Of a stretch of DNA of 17,780 nucleotides, positions 1-5,453 are shown piece by piece. Source of the DNA: Myxococcota bacterium (GTDB lineage: Bacteria > Myxococcota_A > UBA9160 > PR03); the NCBI GenBank assembly GCA_030066475.1, contig JASJBO010000211.1:1-17780 (forward strand). Reading direction: 5' to 3'. The translations under genes and the position numbers were made by a program. The notes beneath the pieces were generated by a model. It was not told where the DNA came from, did no database searches, and saw only the letters and a list, made by a program, of their open reading frames with translations. Every line of letters starts with the position of its first letter. Within the stretch, counting starts at the first letter, position 1.

Positions 1-264
1 CAGGGCCTGATGCAGCTCATGCCCGCGACCGCGCGCGAGCTGGGCGTGAGCTGTCCGTTCGACCCGCGCGAGAACGTGCTCGGAGGCACTCGCTACCTGC
101 GCTGGATGCGCGACCGCATGGGAAGCTGGCCGCGCGCTCTCGCCGCCTACAACGCGGGCCCCGCGCGCATCGAGTCGGGCCACTGGCCCGCCGAGACCCG
201 CCGCTACGTCGCCCGCGTCATGCGCCGCTGGCGCCCTGGGGACGTTGGTTTAGAAGTTCAGTAG
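1..264 (+). CDS. Lytic transglycosylase, SLT domain (C-terminal part only)
   Basis: This is the 3' end of a gene that begins before the window; the frame is open from base 1 to the TAG at 262-264. The 87 visible residues carry two hallmarks of the goose-lysozyme-like SLT family. The GLMQLMPATA block is at residues 2-11 and the LAAYNAGP block is near residues 46-53, with a GGTRYLRWM helix between them. Enzymes of this family cleave the MurNAc-GlcNAc glycosidic bond of peptidoglycan in the periplasm. The catalytic Glu and any signal peptide lie upstream and cannot be seen. The last residues (GDVGLEVQ) are encoded inside the nested inverted repeat at 238-305, and the PfpI gene converges from the other side. 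The family call is secure. The subtype (Slt70, MltC/E-like or a YfhD-type fusion) cannot be decided. Confidence 0.88.
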   Translation, partial: QGLMQLMPATARELGVSCPFDPRENVLGGTRYLRWMRDRMGSWPRALAAYNAGPARIESGHWPAETRRYVARVMRRWRPGDVGLEVQ

Positions 265-305
265 TTCCCCTCGGGGCATTGCTCAACTACTTAACCAACG
301 TCCCC
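238..305. terminator. Nested hairpin between convergent genes, probable bidirectional terminator
   Basis: Outer arms GGGGACGTTGGTT (238-250) and AACCAACGTCCCC (293-305) are a perfect 13-bp inverted repeat. A second perfect 7-bp stem, AGTAGTT (260-266) with AACTACT (285-291), lies inside it, and the loop can form CCCC-TC-GGGG (267-276). The element contains the stop codons of both flanking convergent genes (TAG 262-264 on plus, TAA 293-291 on minus). It is richer in AT than its surroundings. There is no long U-tract, so Rho-independent termination is inference; mRNA 3'-end protection or a mobile repeat are alternatives. Confidence 0.6.
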
Positions 306-887
306 CCCGTAGGGAGGCTGGGGGTGGTACTCGATGTAGTGCTGGACCTGGCGGGCCAGGGGGACGTCGTGGAGCTGGCCGACGAGCCAGAGGGCCATGT
401 CGATGCCCGCGGAGACGCCCGCTGCCGTGACCAGGTTGCCGTCCTGGACGTAGCGCTGGTCGGCGAGCACCTCGACGTCGCCGCGCTGGCGCAGCGTCTC
501 GACGAACGACCAGTGCGTGGTGACGCGGCGCCCCCGCGCGAAGCCGGCCTCGTGGAGCAGCAGCGCGCCCGTACAGACGCTCGTCACGAAGCGGCAGTCG
601 GCTCCCACGGTGCGCAGCCATTCGATCAGCTTCGCGTTCGACACCTCCCGGCGCGTGCCCTGTCCTCCCGGGACCAGCACCACGTCGAGCGGCGGCGCGT
701 TCGCGAAGGTGTGGTCGGGCAGCGCGCGCAGGCCCTTGGCGCAGCGGATCGGCCGGTCCTCCTCGGCGATCGAGACGACCCGGTCGCCGTCGCGGAGCTG
801 CGCCGTTGCCGCCAGCACCTCCCACGGCCCGACCCAGTCGAGCTCCTCGGCGTCGTCGAAGATCAGGATGCCGGTGGTGACGCTCAT
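291..887 (-). CDS. DJ-1/PfpI family protein, isonitrile hydratase-like
   Basis: The protein has 198 aa and a single class-I glutamine-amidotransferase-like (DJ-1/PfpI) domain. It resembles the amidase-like half of GlxA/FtrA regulators and stand-alone isonitrile hydratase InhA. Visible features are the N-terminal strand TGILIFDDAEELDW with Asp17, a VLVPGGQGTRR loop (residues 70-80), and the nucleophile elbow VTSVCTGALL with Cys105 and Thr106. TTHWSFVE follows, as is usual in this subfamily. Asp17 and the Cys-Thr pair correspond to residues reported important in Pseudomonas InhA. There is no AraC-type HTH, so it is an enzyme rather than a GlxA regulator. The start is the ATG at 887, which overlaps the upstream gene's TGA as ATGA, implying translational coupling with the flavin-binding protein. 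Substrate is unknown; hydration of an isonitrile is only one possibility. Confidence 0.85.
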   Translation of the reverse strand: MSVTTGILIFDDAEELDWVGPWEVLAATAQLRDGDRVVSIAEEDRPIRCAKGLRALPDHTFANAPPLDVVLVPGGQGTRREVSNAKLIEWLRTVGADCRFVTSVCTGALLLHEAGFARGRRVTTHWSFVETLRQRGDVEVLADQRYVQDGNLVTAAGVSAGIDMALWLVGQLHDVPLARQVQHYIEYHPQPPYGGDVG

Positions 888-1561
888 GCGCGGGCCTCCT
901 GCTCTGCCTGCGGCCGGCGGTACGCGGTGACGGACTCGGGCGCGTCGATCCCGTCGCGCAGGCGCGGGTCGCGGACGGGTGCCGCGGGGACCAGCGACAG
1001 CGGGATCACTCCCGCCCAGTGGTCGAGCGCGTAGTCCTCCTCGTCGTCGACCGGCGGGCCGCTGCGCAGCTTGGCGGACGCCTCGTCGATGGGCAGCGCC
1101 AGCACCAGGGTGCGCGCGAGCTCCTTGGCGCTGGGACCGCGCGACTGGTCCCAGCGGCCGGGCGCGACGTGCTCCACGATCGCGCGCAGCGCCGCGATCC
1201 GCTCCTCGGCGCCGTCGACCACGCGCGCCGTGCCCATCACCACCACCGACCGGTAGTTCATCGAGTGGTGGAACGCCGAGCGCGCGATCACCAGCCCGTC
1301 GAGCAGCGTGACCGAGACGCACAGCGGCGCCCCGCCCGCGAGATGCCGCAGCATGCGGCTGGCGGGCGAGCCGTGCAGGTAGAGCTCGTCGCCGTGGCGT
1401 CCATACGCCGTGGGGATCACGACGGGCTCGCCGTCGACGGCGAAGCCGACGTGGCAGACCAGCCCCTCGTCGAGGATCGCGCGCACGGTGTCGCGCTCGT
1501 AGGCGGCGCGCTGCGGGGCGCGCCGGACCGCGGTTCGTGCACTGGGGGCCGTGGCGTTCAT
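884..1561 (-). CDS. Pyridoxamine 5'-phosphate oxidase family, flavin-nucleotide-binding protein
   Basis: The protein has 225 aa. After about 25 basic residues, the region from about residue 25 to 175 matches the PNPOx-like split-barrel fold of the Pyridox_ox_2 group. Landmarks are VCHVGFAVDGEPVVIPTAYG, the LYLHGSPASRML turn that in this family contacts flavin phosphate, the strand ending in SAFHHSMNYRSVVVMG, and the C-terminal DHWAGVIPL. Such proteins bind FMN or a related flavin/heme cofactor. Some act as reductases (NimA-like), but most have no known substrate. The ATG at 1561 is preceded by GAGAGG about 9 bases upstream. Longer upstream in-frame readings run through the AT-rich operator and are not credible. 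It shares ATGA with PfpI downstream and diverges from a MocR regulator, a pairing that suggests control linked to vitamin B6. Confidence 0.88.
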   Translation of the reverse strand: MNATAPSARTAVRRAPQRAAYERDTVRAILDEGLVCHVGFAVDGEPVVIPTAYGRHGDELYLHGSPASRMLRHLAGGAPLCVSVTLLDGLVIARSAFHHSMNYRSVVVMGTARVVDGAEERIAALRAIVEHVAPGRWDQSRGPSAKELARTLVLALPIDEASAKLRSGPPVDDEEDYALDHWAGVIPLSLVPAAPVRDPRLRDGIDAPESVTAYRRPQAEQEARA

Positions 1562-1582
1562 GGGGTTGCCCCTCTCGTCGGG

Positions 1583-1629
1583 TTGGATATTTTGTTCTAG
1601 TACAAAATAAGATTCGTTATGGAACAAAA
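1583..1629. promoter_or_regulatory. Bidirectional promoter/operator for the MocR-PNPOx divergon, with ACAAAA half-sites
   Basis: An AT-rich island lies in GC-rich DNA between the divergent starts at 1561 (minus) and 1619 (plus). TATTTTGT (1588-1595) and ACAAAATA (1602-1609) form a near-perfect 22-bp palindrome with one mismatched pair. A third half-site, GAACAAAA (1622-1629), lies just inside the regulator gene and is the inverse of TTTTGTTC (1590-1597). The two same-strand ACAAAA cores start 22 bp apart (1602 and 1624), about two helical turns. MocR proteins commonly bind phased direct repeats, so autoregulation is a reasonable inference. A -10-like TAAGAT (1608-1613) sits five bases before the ATG at 1619, with TTGGAT (1583-1588) as a weak -35. 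Confidence 0.6.
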
Positions 1630-2962
1630 CCATCCTACCACGAGCCGGCGGGGCGTCCAGCCGGGTGCGGGCGCGGCCGCCATCGCGGCGGACGTCGAGG
1701 CGCGCATCCGCGACGGCCAGCTCGCCGCGGGCGAGCGTCTGCCGACGGTGCGCGCGCTGGCCGCCGAGCTCGGCGTGAGCCCAGCGACGGTCAGCGCGGC
1801 CTACCGGCGCCTGCGCCGACGCGGCCTGCTGGTGGGGGAGGGACGGCGCGGCACCTCGGTGCGCCCCGCCCCCGCCCTGCGCACCGCGGTGTCCGCGCGG
1901 CTCCCGCGCGGCGCGCTCGACCTCGCCACCGGCAATCCGGATCCCGAGCTGCTCCCGCCGCTCGGGCCTGCCCTGCGCCGCATCGAGGCCGCACACCACC
2001 TCTACGCCGATTCCCACGCCCTGCCGGCCCTGCAGCGCCGCGCGGCCCGGCAGCTCGCGGCCGACGGCATCCCCAGCGACCACCTCACCGTCGTGAGCGG
2101 CGCCCTCGACGGAATGGAGCGCGTGCTCGAGGCCCACCTGCGCCCGGGCGACGCCGTGGCACTCGAGGATCCCGGCTTCAGCAACGTGATCGACCTGGTC
2201 GCGGCGCTCGGCCTGGAGCCGCTTCCGGTTGCCCTCGACGACCGGGGCCTGCTCCCCGAGGCGCTGGCCGCCGCTCTGGCAGCCGGCGCCCGGGCGCTCG
2301 TCGCCACGCCGCGCGCGCAGAACCCCACCGGCGCCGCCTTCGACGCCCCGCGCGCTCGGGCGCTGCGCCGGGTGCTGCAGGACCACCCCCAGGTGCTCCT
2401 GGTCGAGGACGACCACGCCGGCATCGTCTCGGGCGCCGCGGCGTTCTCGCTGGCGGACTCGCGCCGGGAGCGCTGGGCGGTCGTGCGCTCGGTCTCGAAG
2501 ATGCTGGGCCCCGACCTCCGCCTGGCGCTGCTCGCGGGCGACGCGGACACGGTGGCGCGCGTCGAGGGCCGCCAGCGCATCGGCTTCCGCTGGGTCAGCC
2601 ACCTGCTGCAGCGCCTCGTGGTGGCGCTCGAGGCCGACCGCGCCACCGCGGGCCGGCTGCGGCGCGCCGCGCGGACCTACGCCGCCCGCCGCGACGCCCT
2701 GCTGGGCGCGCTCGCCGCCCGCGGCATCGAGGCGTCGGGGCGCTCTGGCCTCAACGTCTGGGTGCCGGTGCCGGCCGAGACGCCGGTCGTCCAGGCACTC
2801 GCCGCGGCGGGCTACGCCGTGGCCGCCGGCGAGCGCTTCCGCATACAGGCCCCGCCCGCCGTCCGCATCACCACCGCGGCGCTCGACCCCGCACGCGCCC
2901 CGGACCTCGCAGAGGCCCTCGCCGCGGCCCTGGGCGCCGGCAGCCGCAGCGCCGCGAGCTGA
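1619..2962 (+). CDS. MocR-type (GntR/aminotransferase) transcriptional regulator, PtsJ-like
   Basis: The protein has 447 aa, a normal MocR length. Residues about 18-85 form the GntR winged helix (LPTVRALAAELGVSPATVSA, then YRRLRRRGLL). Residues about 98-440 form a fold-type-I PLP aminotransferase domain. PLP-site residues are visible: Asn235 in QNPTG, Asp264/Asp265 in VEDDH, the Schiff-base lysine Lys294 in SVSKMLGPDLR, and the C-terminal Arg in AVRITTA. The EDDH box and RSVSKxLGPDLR followed by WVSHLLQ resemble PtsJ, which in enterobacteria controls the pyridoxal kinase gene pdxK in response to PLP. It diverges from the PNPOx-like/PfpI pair, its likely target. No Shine-Dalgarno precedes the ATG, and a -10-like TAAGAT ends five bases before it, so the transcript may be leaderless. 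The exact effector is inference. Confidence 0.92.
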   Translation: MEQNHPTTSRRGVQPGAGAAAIAADVEARIRDGQLAAGERLPTVRALAAELGVSPATVSAAYRRLRRRGLLVGEGRRGTSVRPAPALRTAVSARLPRGALDLATGNPDPELLPPLGPALRRIEAAHHLYADSHALPALQRRAARQLAADGIPSDHLTVVSGALDGMERVLEAHLRPGDAVALEDPGFSNVIDLVAALGLEPLPVALDDRGLLPEALAAALAAGARALVATPRAQNPTGAAFDAPRARALRRVLQDHPQVLLVEDDHAGIVSGAAAFSLADSRRERWAVVRSVSKMLGPDLRLALLAGDADTVARVEGRQRIGFRWVSHLLQRLVVALEADRATAGRLRRAARTYAARRDALLGALAARGIEASGRSGLNVWVPVPAETPVVQALAAAGYAVAAGERFRIQAPPAVRITTAALDPARAPDLAEALAAALGAGSRSAAS

Positions 2963-2975
2963 GAGCGCTTCATCT

Positions 2976-3058
2976 TGGTGGACTTCGCTCGGCTTCGCCT
3001 CGCTGCGCGCGCCGCCGGAGGAACCGGCGGCGCTTGCGCGGGCGGCCTTCGCGGCTTC
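2976..3058 (-). repeat. Hairpin repeat, copy A (inverted relative to the other copies)
   Basis: Read on the minus strand, this stretch begins GAAGCCGC and passes through a perfect 10-bp hairpin (arms GCGCCGCCGG and CCGGCGGCGC at 3009-3033, loop AGGAA). It ends in GCGCGCAGCGAGGCGAAG, then CCGAGCGAAGTCCACCA. The last 38 bases (2976-3013) match 14828-14865 on the opposite strand at 36 of 38 positions. It starts 13 bases after the MocR stop codon, so the hairpin could also act as its terminator, although no U-tract follows. Confidence 0.7.
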
Positions 3059-3133
3059 GGCCACGCTTGGCCGGCCGGCGGGACGGCCTCACGACCGAAG
3101 CTCCCGGAGGCAGCTCCGCCAAGATCGAAGAGG

Positions 3134-3280
3134 GAAGCCGCAAGCGGAGGCGGGTCTTCCCGCCGGAGCGCGCAGCGAGCCGCAGGCGAGCAGAGTCCCC
3201 TGAAGCCGCAAGCGGAGGCGGGTCTTCCCGCCGGAGCGCGCAGCGAGCCGCAGGCGAGCCGCAGGCGAGCGGAGTCCCCT
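3134..3280 (+). repeat. Tandem hairpin repeats, copies B and C
   Basis: Unit B is 3134-3201 (68 bp). Unit C is 3202-3280 (79 bp) and repeats it almost exactly, except that GAGCCGCAGGC is duplicated (an extra 11 bases) and one base near the end differs. Each unit contains the perfect hairpin GGCGGG-TCTT-CCCGCC (3149-3164 and 3217-3232) followed by GCGCGCAGCGAGCCG. Both have the same architecture as copy A read in reverse: a GAAGCC start, a hairpin, GCGCGCAGCGAG, then AGTCC. They lie directly upstream of the zinc-ribbon protein gene. Between copies A and B (3059-3133) is GC-rich filler with small palindromes and no convincing gene. Confidence 0.8.
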
Positions 3281-3319
3281 GAACTTGACCCCGGGGCGCG
3301 CGCCGCCTACGAAGAGGGC

Positions 3320-4033
3320 GTGATCGAGGCTCTCCGCGCCATCCTGGAGCTCTCCCGCGTCGACGAGGAGCGCCGGGACGTCGAGCACGAAGATGGGGCC
3401 CTGCCGGGTCGCCGCGCCGTGCTGGTGGCAGAGAGGGAGGCGCTCGAGACCGGGCTGGCGGAGGCGCGCGAGGGGCTGGGAGCCGCCGAGCACGCACAGC
3501 GCCAGCTGGAGGCCGCCCTGGCCGACACCGAGGCCGACCTGGCGCGTCTCGAGTCCCAGCAGTCCCAGGTGGCGTCGAACGAGGCCTACCGGACCCTGCT
3601 CCACGAGATGGAGGTGGCGCGCGAGAAGATCTCCGCCCACGAGACCTCGATTCTCGAGGCGATGGACCAGGTGGAGGCGGCCCAGGGTGCGCTGTCCCGC
3701 GCGGAGGAGGCAGGACGACTCGGCGAGGCGCGCATCCGCGAGCAGGAGGGGGCGCTCGACGCGCGCGCCGAGCAGCTCGCCAAGGATCGCGTCCGGCTCG
3801 AGGAGACGCGCGCCGCGCAGTGCGCCCGGCTCTCCGACGACCTCGTCAAACGCTACGAGAAGATCGCGTCGCACCGGCATCCGGCCGCCGTCCTGGTGAG
3901 CGGCGAGATCTGCCCCGGCTGCCAGGTGGGCATTCCGCCTCAGCTGCTGCTCGATCTGATCTCGGCCGAGGACCCGGTCCACTGCGACTCGTGCCGCCGC
4001 TTCCTGATCCACCAGCGCCTCGTGGAAGGCTGA
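3320..4033 (+). CDS. C4-type zinc-ribbon coiled-coil protein (zf-RING_7 / CT398-like)
   Basis: The protein has about 237 aa. Residues about 5-180 are a long Glu/Ala/Arg-rich heptad-type coiled coil containing the conserved SQVASNEAYRTLLHEME stretch. The C-terminus is a zinc ribbon with two CxxC knuckles, GEICPGC (Cys198, Cys201) and VHCDSC (Cys222, Cys225), about 20 residues apart. This matches the zf-RING_7 family. The chlamydial member is CT398/CdsZ, a coiled-coil zinc-ribbon adaptor; other members have no settled role, though nucleic-acid or protein-scaffold binding is often assumed. The start is uncertain. GTG at 3320 gives VIEALRAILELSRVDEE, which aligns with the usual family start, but only a GAAGAGG too close to the codon precedes it. 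Longer readings enter the tandem repeat and are unlikely. A different organisation from relatives, or disruption of the upstream region by the repeats, is possible. Confidence 0.82.
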   Translation: MIEALRAILELSRVDEERRDVEHEDGALPGRRAVLVAEREALETGLAEAREGLGAAEHAQRQLEAALADTEADLARLESQQSQVASNEAYRTLLHEMEVAREKISAHETSILEAMDQVEAAQGALSRAEEAGRLGEARIREQEGALDARAEQLAKDRVRLEETRAAQCARLSDDLVKRYEKIASHRHPAAVLVSGEICPGCQVGIPPQLLLDLISAEDPVHCDSCRRFLIHQRLVEG

Positions 4034-4258
4034 GCAGGCGGCCGTCCCCACGGGAGCGGGCCTCTCAAAACCCTTCTGAAACAAGGCCTTCCGAGCTTCC
4101 CCCGAGATCCCGTACAGCTTGGAAAAAGGTTGTTGCGTCAAGTAGTTACGGCGTCGTTCCGAGGGAGGGGGAGCGCGCGTCGCAGCTTTGCTGTCTGCTA
4201 TGATGCGCGCGCGTTCCGAGGCCGGATCACCCCCCCGGCCGCCTGCCGGCATAGGACG
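4034..4258. other. Intergenic region with a lower-GC patch
   Basis: This is 225 bases without a convincing gene. The stretch at about 4066-4150 is clearly lower in GC than the rest of the window and contains GGAAAAAGGTTGTTGCGTCA at 4121-4140. No RNA gene or terminator with a U-tract is evident. The right end contains the promoter described at 4196-4204. Confidence 0.5.
4196..4204 (+). promoter_or_regulatory. Extended -10 promoter (TGC TATGAT) for the TPR-metallopeptidase
   Basis: TGCTATGAT is an extended -10 element: a TGn motif followed by TATGAT, one base from TATAAT. No good -35 lies 17 bp upstream (GC-rich), which is tolerated by extended -10 promoters. Transcription would start near 4211, leaving a leader of about 48 bases before the ATG at 4259. 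Confidence 0.45.
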
Positions 4259-5296
4259 ATGAACGACAAGGACCGCTACTGGGACTGCCTCGATCAGGCC
4301 ATGGAGGCCTCGCACGGGGGCCGCACCGACGAGGCGCTCGCCTGGCTCGACGAGGCGCTCAAGGCGCACCCCGACGGCGCCGAGGCCCACAACGGCCGCG
4401 GCGAGATCCTCTGGGACGAGGGCAAGGTCGACGAGGCGCTGGGCGAGTTCGAGCTGGCCGCGAAGGCCGACCCGAAGTTCGTGGCGGCGCACCTGAATCG
4501 GGCCGAGCTGCTGGTCGAGGAGTTCGGCGCCCACGAAGAGGCCGTCGAGCACTGCGACCGCCTGCTGGCGGGCCGGGGCGAGCTGCCGCGCCTCGACCGG
4601 CCCACCGAGGCCGAGGTCTACTACCTCAAGTCCAAAGCGCTGTTCTACCAGGACGACCTCCAGGGGGCGCTGTTCCTGGTGCGGCGCGCGCTCAAGACCG
4701 GCGGCGAGCAGGGCGTCTACCGCGCCTTCGAGGGCCAGATCCTGTTCGAGCTGGCGCGCTTCGCCGAGGCGCGGCGCCAGCTCGAGCGCGCCGTGGCGCT
4801 CGACCCCGAGGCGCCGCACGCGATCTACCACCTGGGCCTCGTGCTCGAGCGGCTCGGGGACTTCGACGAGGCCGAGCGGGCGTTCACCCAGGCGAACGCG
4901 CTCGACCCCGACCACTACCCGCTCCCCGCGGAGCTGGGCGACGAGGCCTTCGAGCGCGCCGCGCAGGACGCGCTCGCCAATCTGCCGCGCTCGATCCGCG
5001 AGTACGTCGAGAACGTGCCCGTGCTGATCGAGGACTTCCCGTCCGAGGACCTGCTCGACCACGAGAACGTCTCGCCCCAGATCCTCGGCATCTTCATCGG
5101 CGTGCCCCGCACCGAGGCCGGCGCCACCGACCAGCCCCGCGACCTCGACCGCATCATCCTGTTCAAGCGCAACCTCGAGAAGCTCTGCCGCGACGAGGAT
5201 CAGCTCGTCGAGCAGATCCAGGTCACCGTCAAGCACGAGGTCGGCCACTACCTGGGCCTCGACGAGGACGACCTGGAGCGGCTGGGGCTGGCGTAG
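4259..5296 (+). CDS. TPR-repeat protein with C-terminal zincin-like metallopeptidase domain
   Basis: The protein has 345 aa. Residues about 5-230 are a run of tetratricopeptide repeats. Good examples are DEALAWLDEALKAHPDGAEA, DEALGEFELAAKADPKFVAA, and AEARRQLERAVALDPEAPHA followed by DEAERAFTQANALDPDHYPL. Residues about 235-345 match the minimal zincin family PF06262: a NLPRSIREYVENVPVLIEDFP start, QILGIFIGVPR, DRIILFKRNLEKLC, and the active-site helix VKHEVGHYLGLDEDDL. That helix supplies His326, Glu327, His330 and probably Glu336 (HExxHxxGxxE). No signal peptide is visible, so it is probably cytoplasmic. The PF06262 domain is usually a stand-alone protein of about 120 residues; here the TPR array probably recruits partners or substrates. 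The ATG at 4259 has a close AGGA upstream. Peptidase activity is inferred from the motif only. Confidence 0.88.
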   Translation: MNDKDRYWDCLDQAMEASHGGRTDEALAWLDEALKAHPDGAEAHNGRGEILWDEGKVDEALGEFELAAKADPKFVAAHLNRAELLVEEFGAHEEAVEHCDRLLAGRGELPRLDRPTEAEVYYLKSKALFYQDDLQGALFLVRRALKTGGEQGVYRAFEGQILFELARFAEARRQLERAVALDPEAPHAIYHLGLVLERLGDFDEAERAFTQANALDPDHYPLPAELGDEAFERAAQDALANLPRSIREYVENVPVLIEDFPSEDLLDHENVSPQILGIFIGVPRTEAGATDQPRDLDRIILFKRNLEKLCRDEDQLVEQIQVTVKHEVGHYLGLDEDDLERLGLA

Positions 5297-5346
5297 CCTT
5301 CGCCGGCCTGATCCCCGACCCCAACGTGCTGCGCAGCTTCTTCAGC

Positions 5347-5373
5347 GGGCCGCCCGGGCCTTCGGGCGGGCCC
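5347..5373 (+). terminator. GC hairpin downstream of the TPR-metallopeptidase gene
   Basis: GGGCCGCCCG (5347-5356) pairs with CGGGCGGGCCC (5363-5373), with one bulged base and a GGCCTT loop. It lies 50 bases after the stop codon and nine bases before the sigma-54 promoter. There is no U-tract. The same stretch reads as coding-like sequence in the -1 frame (see findings), so a terminator role is tentative. Confidence 0.35.
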
Positions 5374-5381
5374 ATCTGAAA

Positions 5382-5397
5382 TGGCACGTGGCTTGCA
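5382..5397 (+). promoter_or_regulatory. Sigma-54 (RpoN) -24/-12 promoter
   Basis: TGGCACGTGGCTTGCA matches the RpoN consensus TGGCACG-N4-TTGC(A) at every conserved position. The -24 GG (5383-5384) and -12 GC (5395-5396) are 12 bp apart, as required. Predicted transcription start is near 5408, giving a leader of about 45 bases before the ATG at 5454. Sigma-54 promoters need an AAA+ enhancer-binding activator. PEP-CTERM systems are known to be associated with the PrsK/PrsR two-component pair and RpoN, which fits the gene downstream. No enhancer site could be identified. Confidence 0.85.
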
Positions 5398-5453
5398 AAC
5401 CTCCCTCGGGCTCGTGCGAGGCGGAGGTGTCCGCGCCAGGGGAGGAGCACGCC

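Noticed and set aside
3134..3280. CRISPR-like array
   Set aside because: There are only two units, directly adjacent with no unique spacers, and the units contain GC hairpins; this is a tandem duplication of an intergenic repeat.
4128..4150. Similarity of GTCAAGTAGTTACGG to the AAGTAGTT stem in the hairpin at 238-305
   Set aside because: The shared run is only eight bases and there is no matching inverted arm nearby, so chance is a sufficient explanation.
4034..4258. RNase P RNA or other structured RNA downstream of the zinc-ribbon gene
   Set aside because: I looked for the conserved RNase P RNA blocks sometimes found near this gene family and saw none; the gap is also too short.
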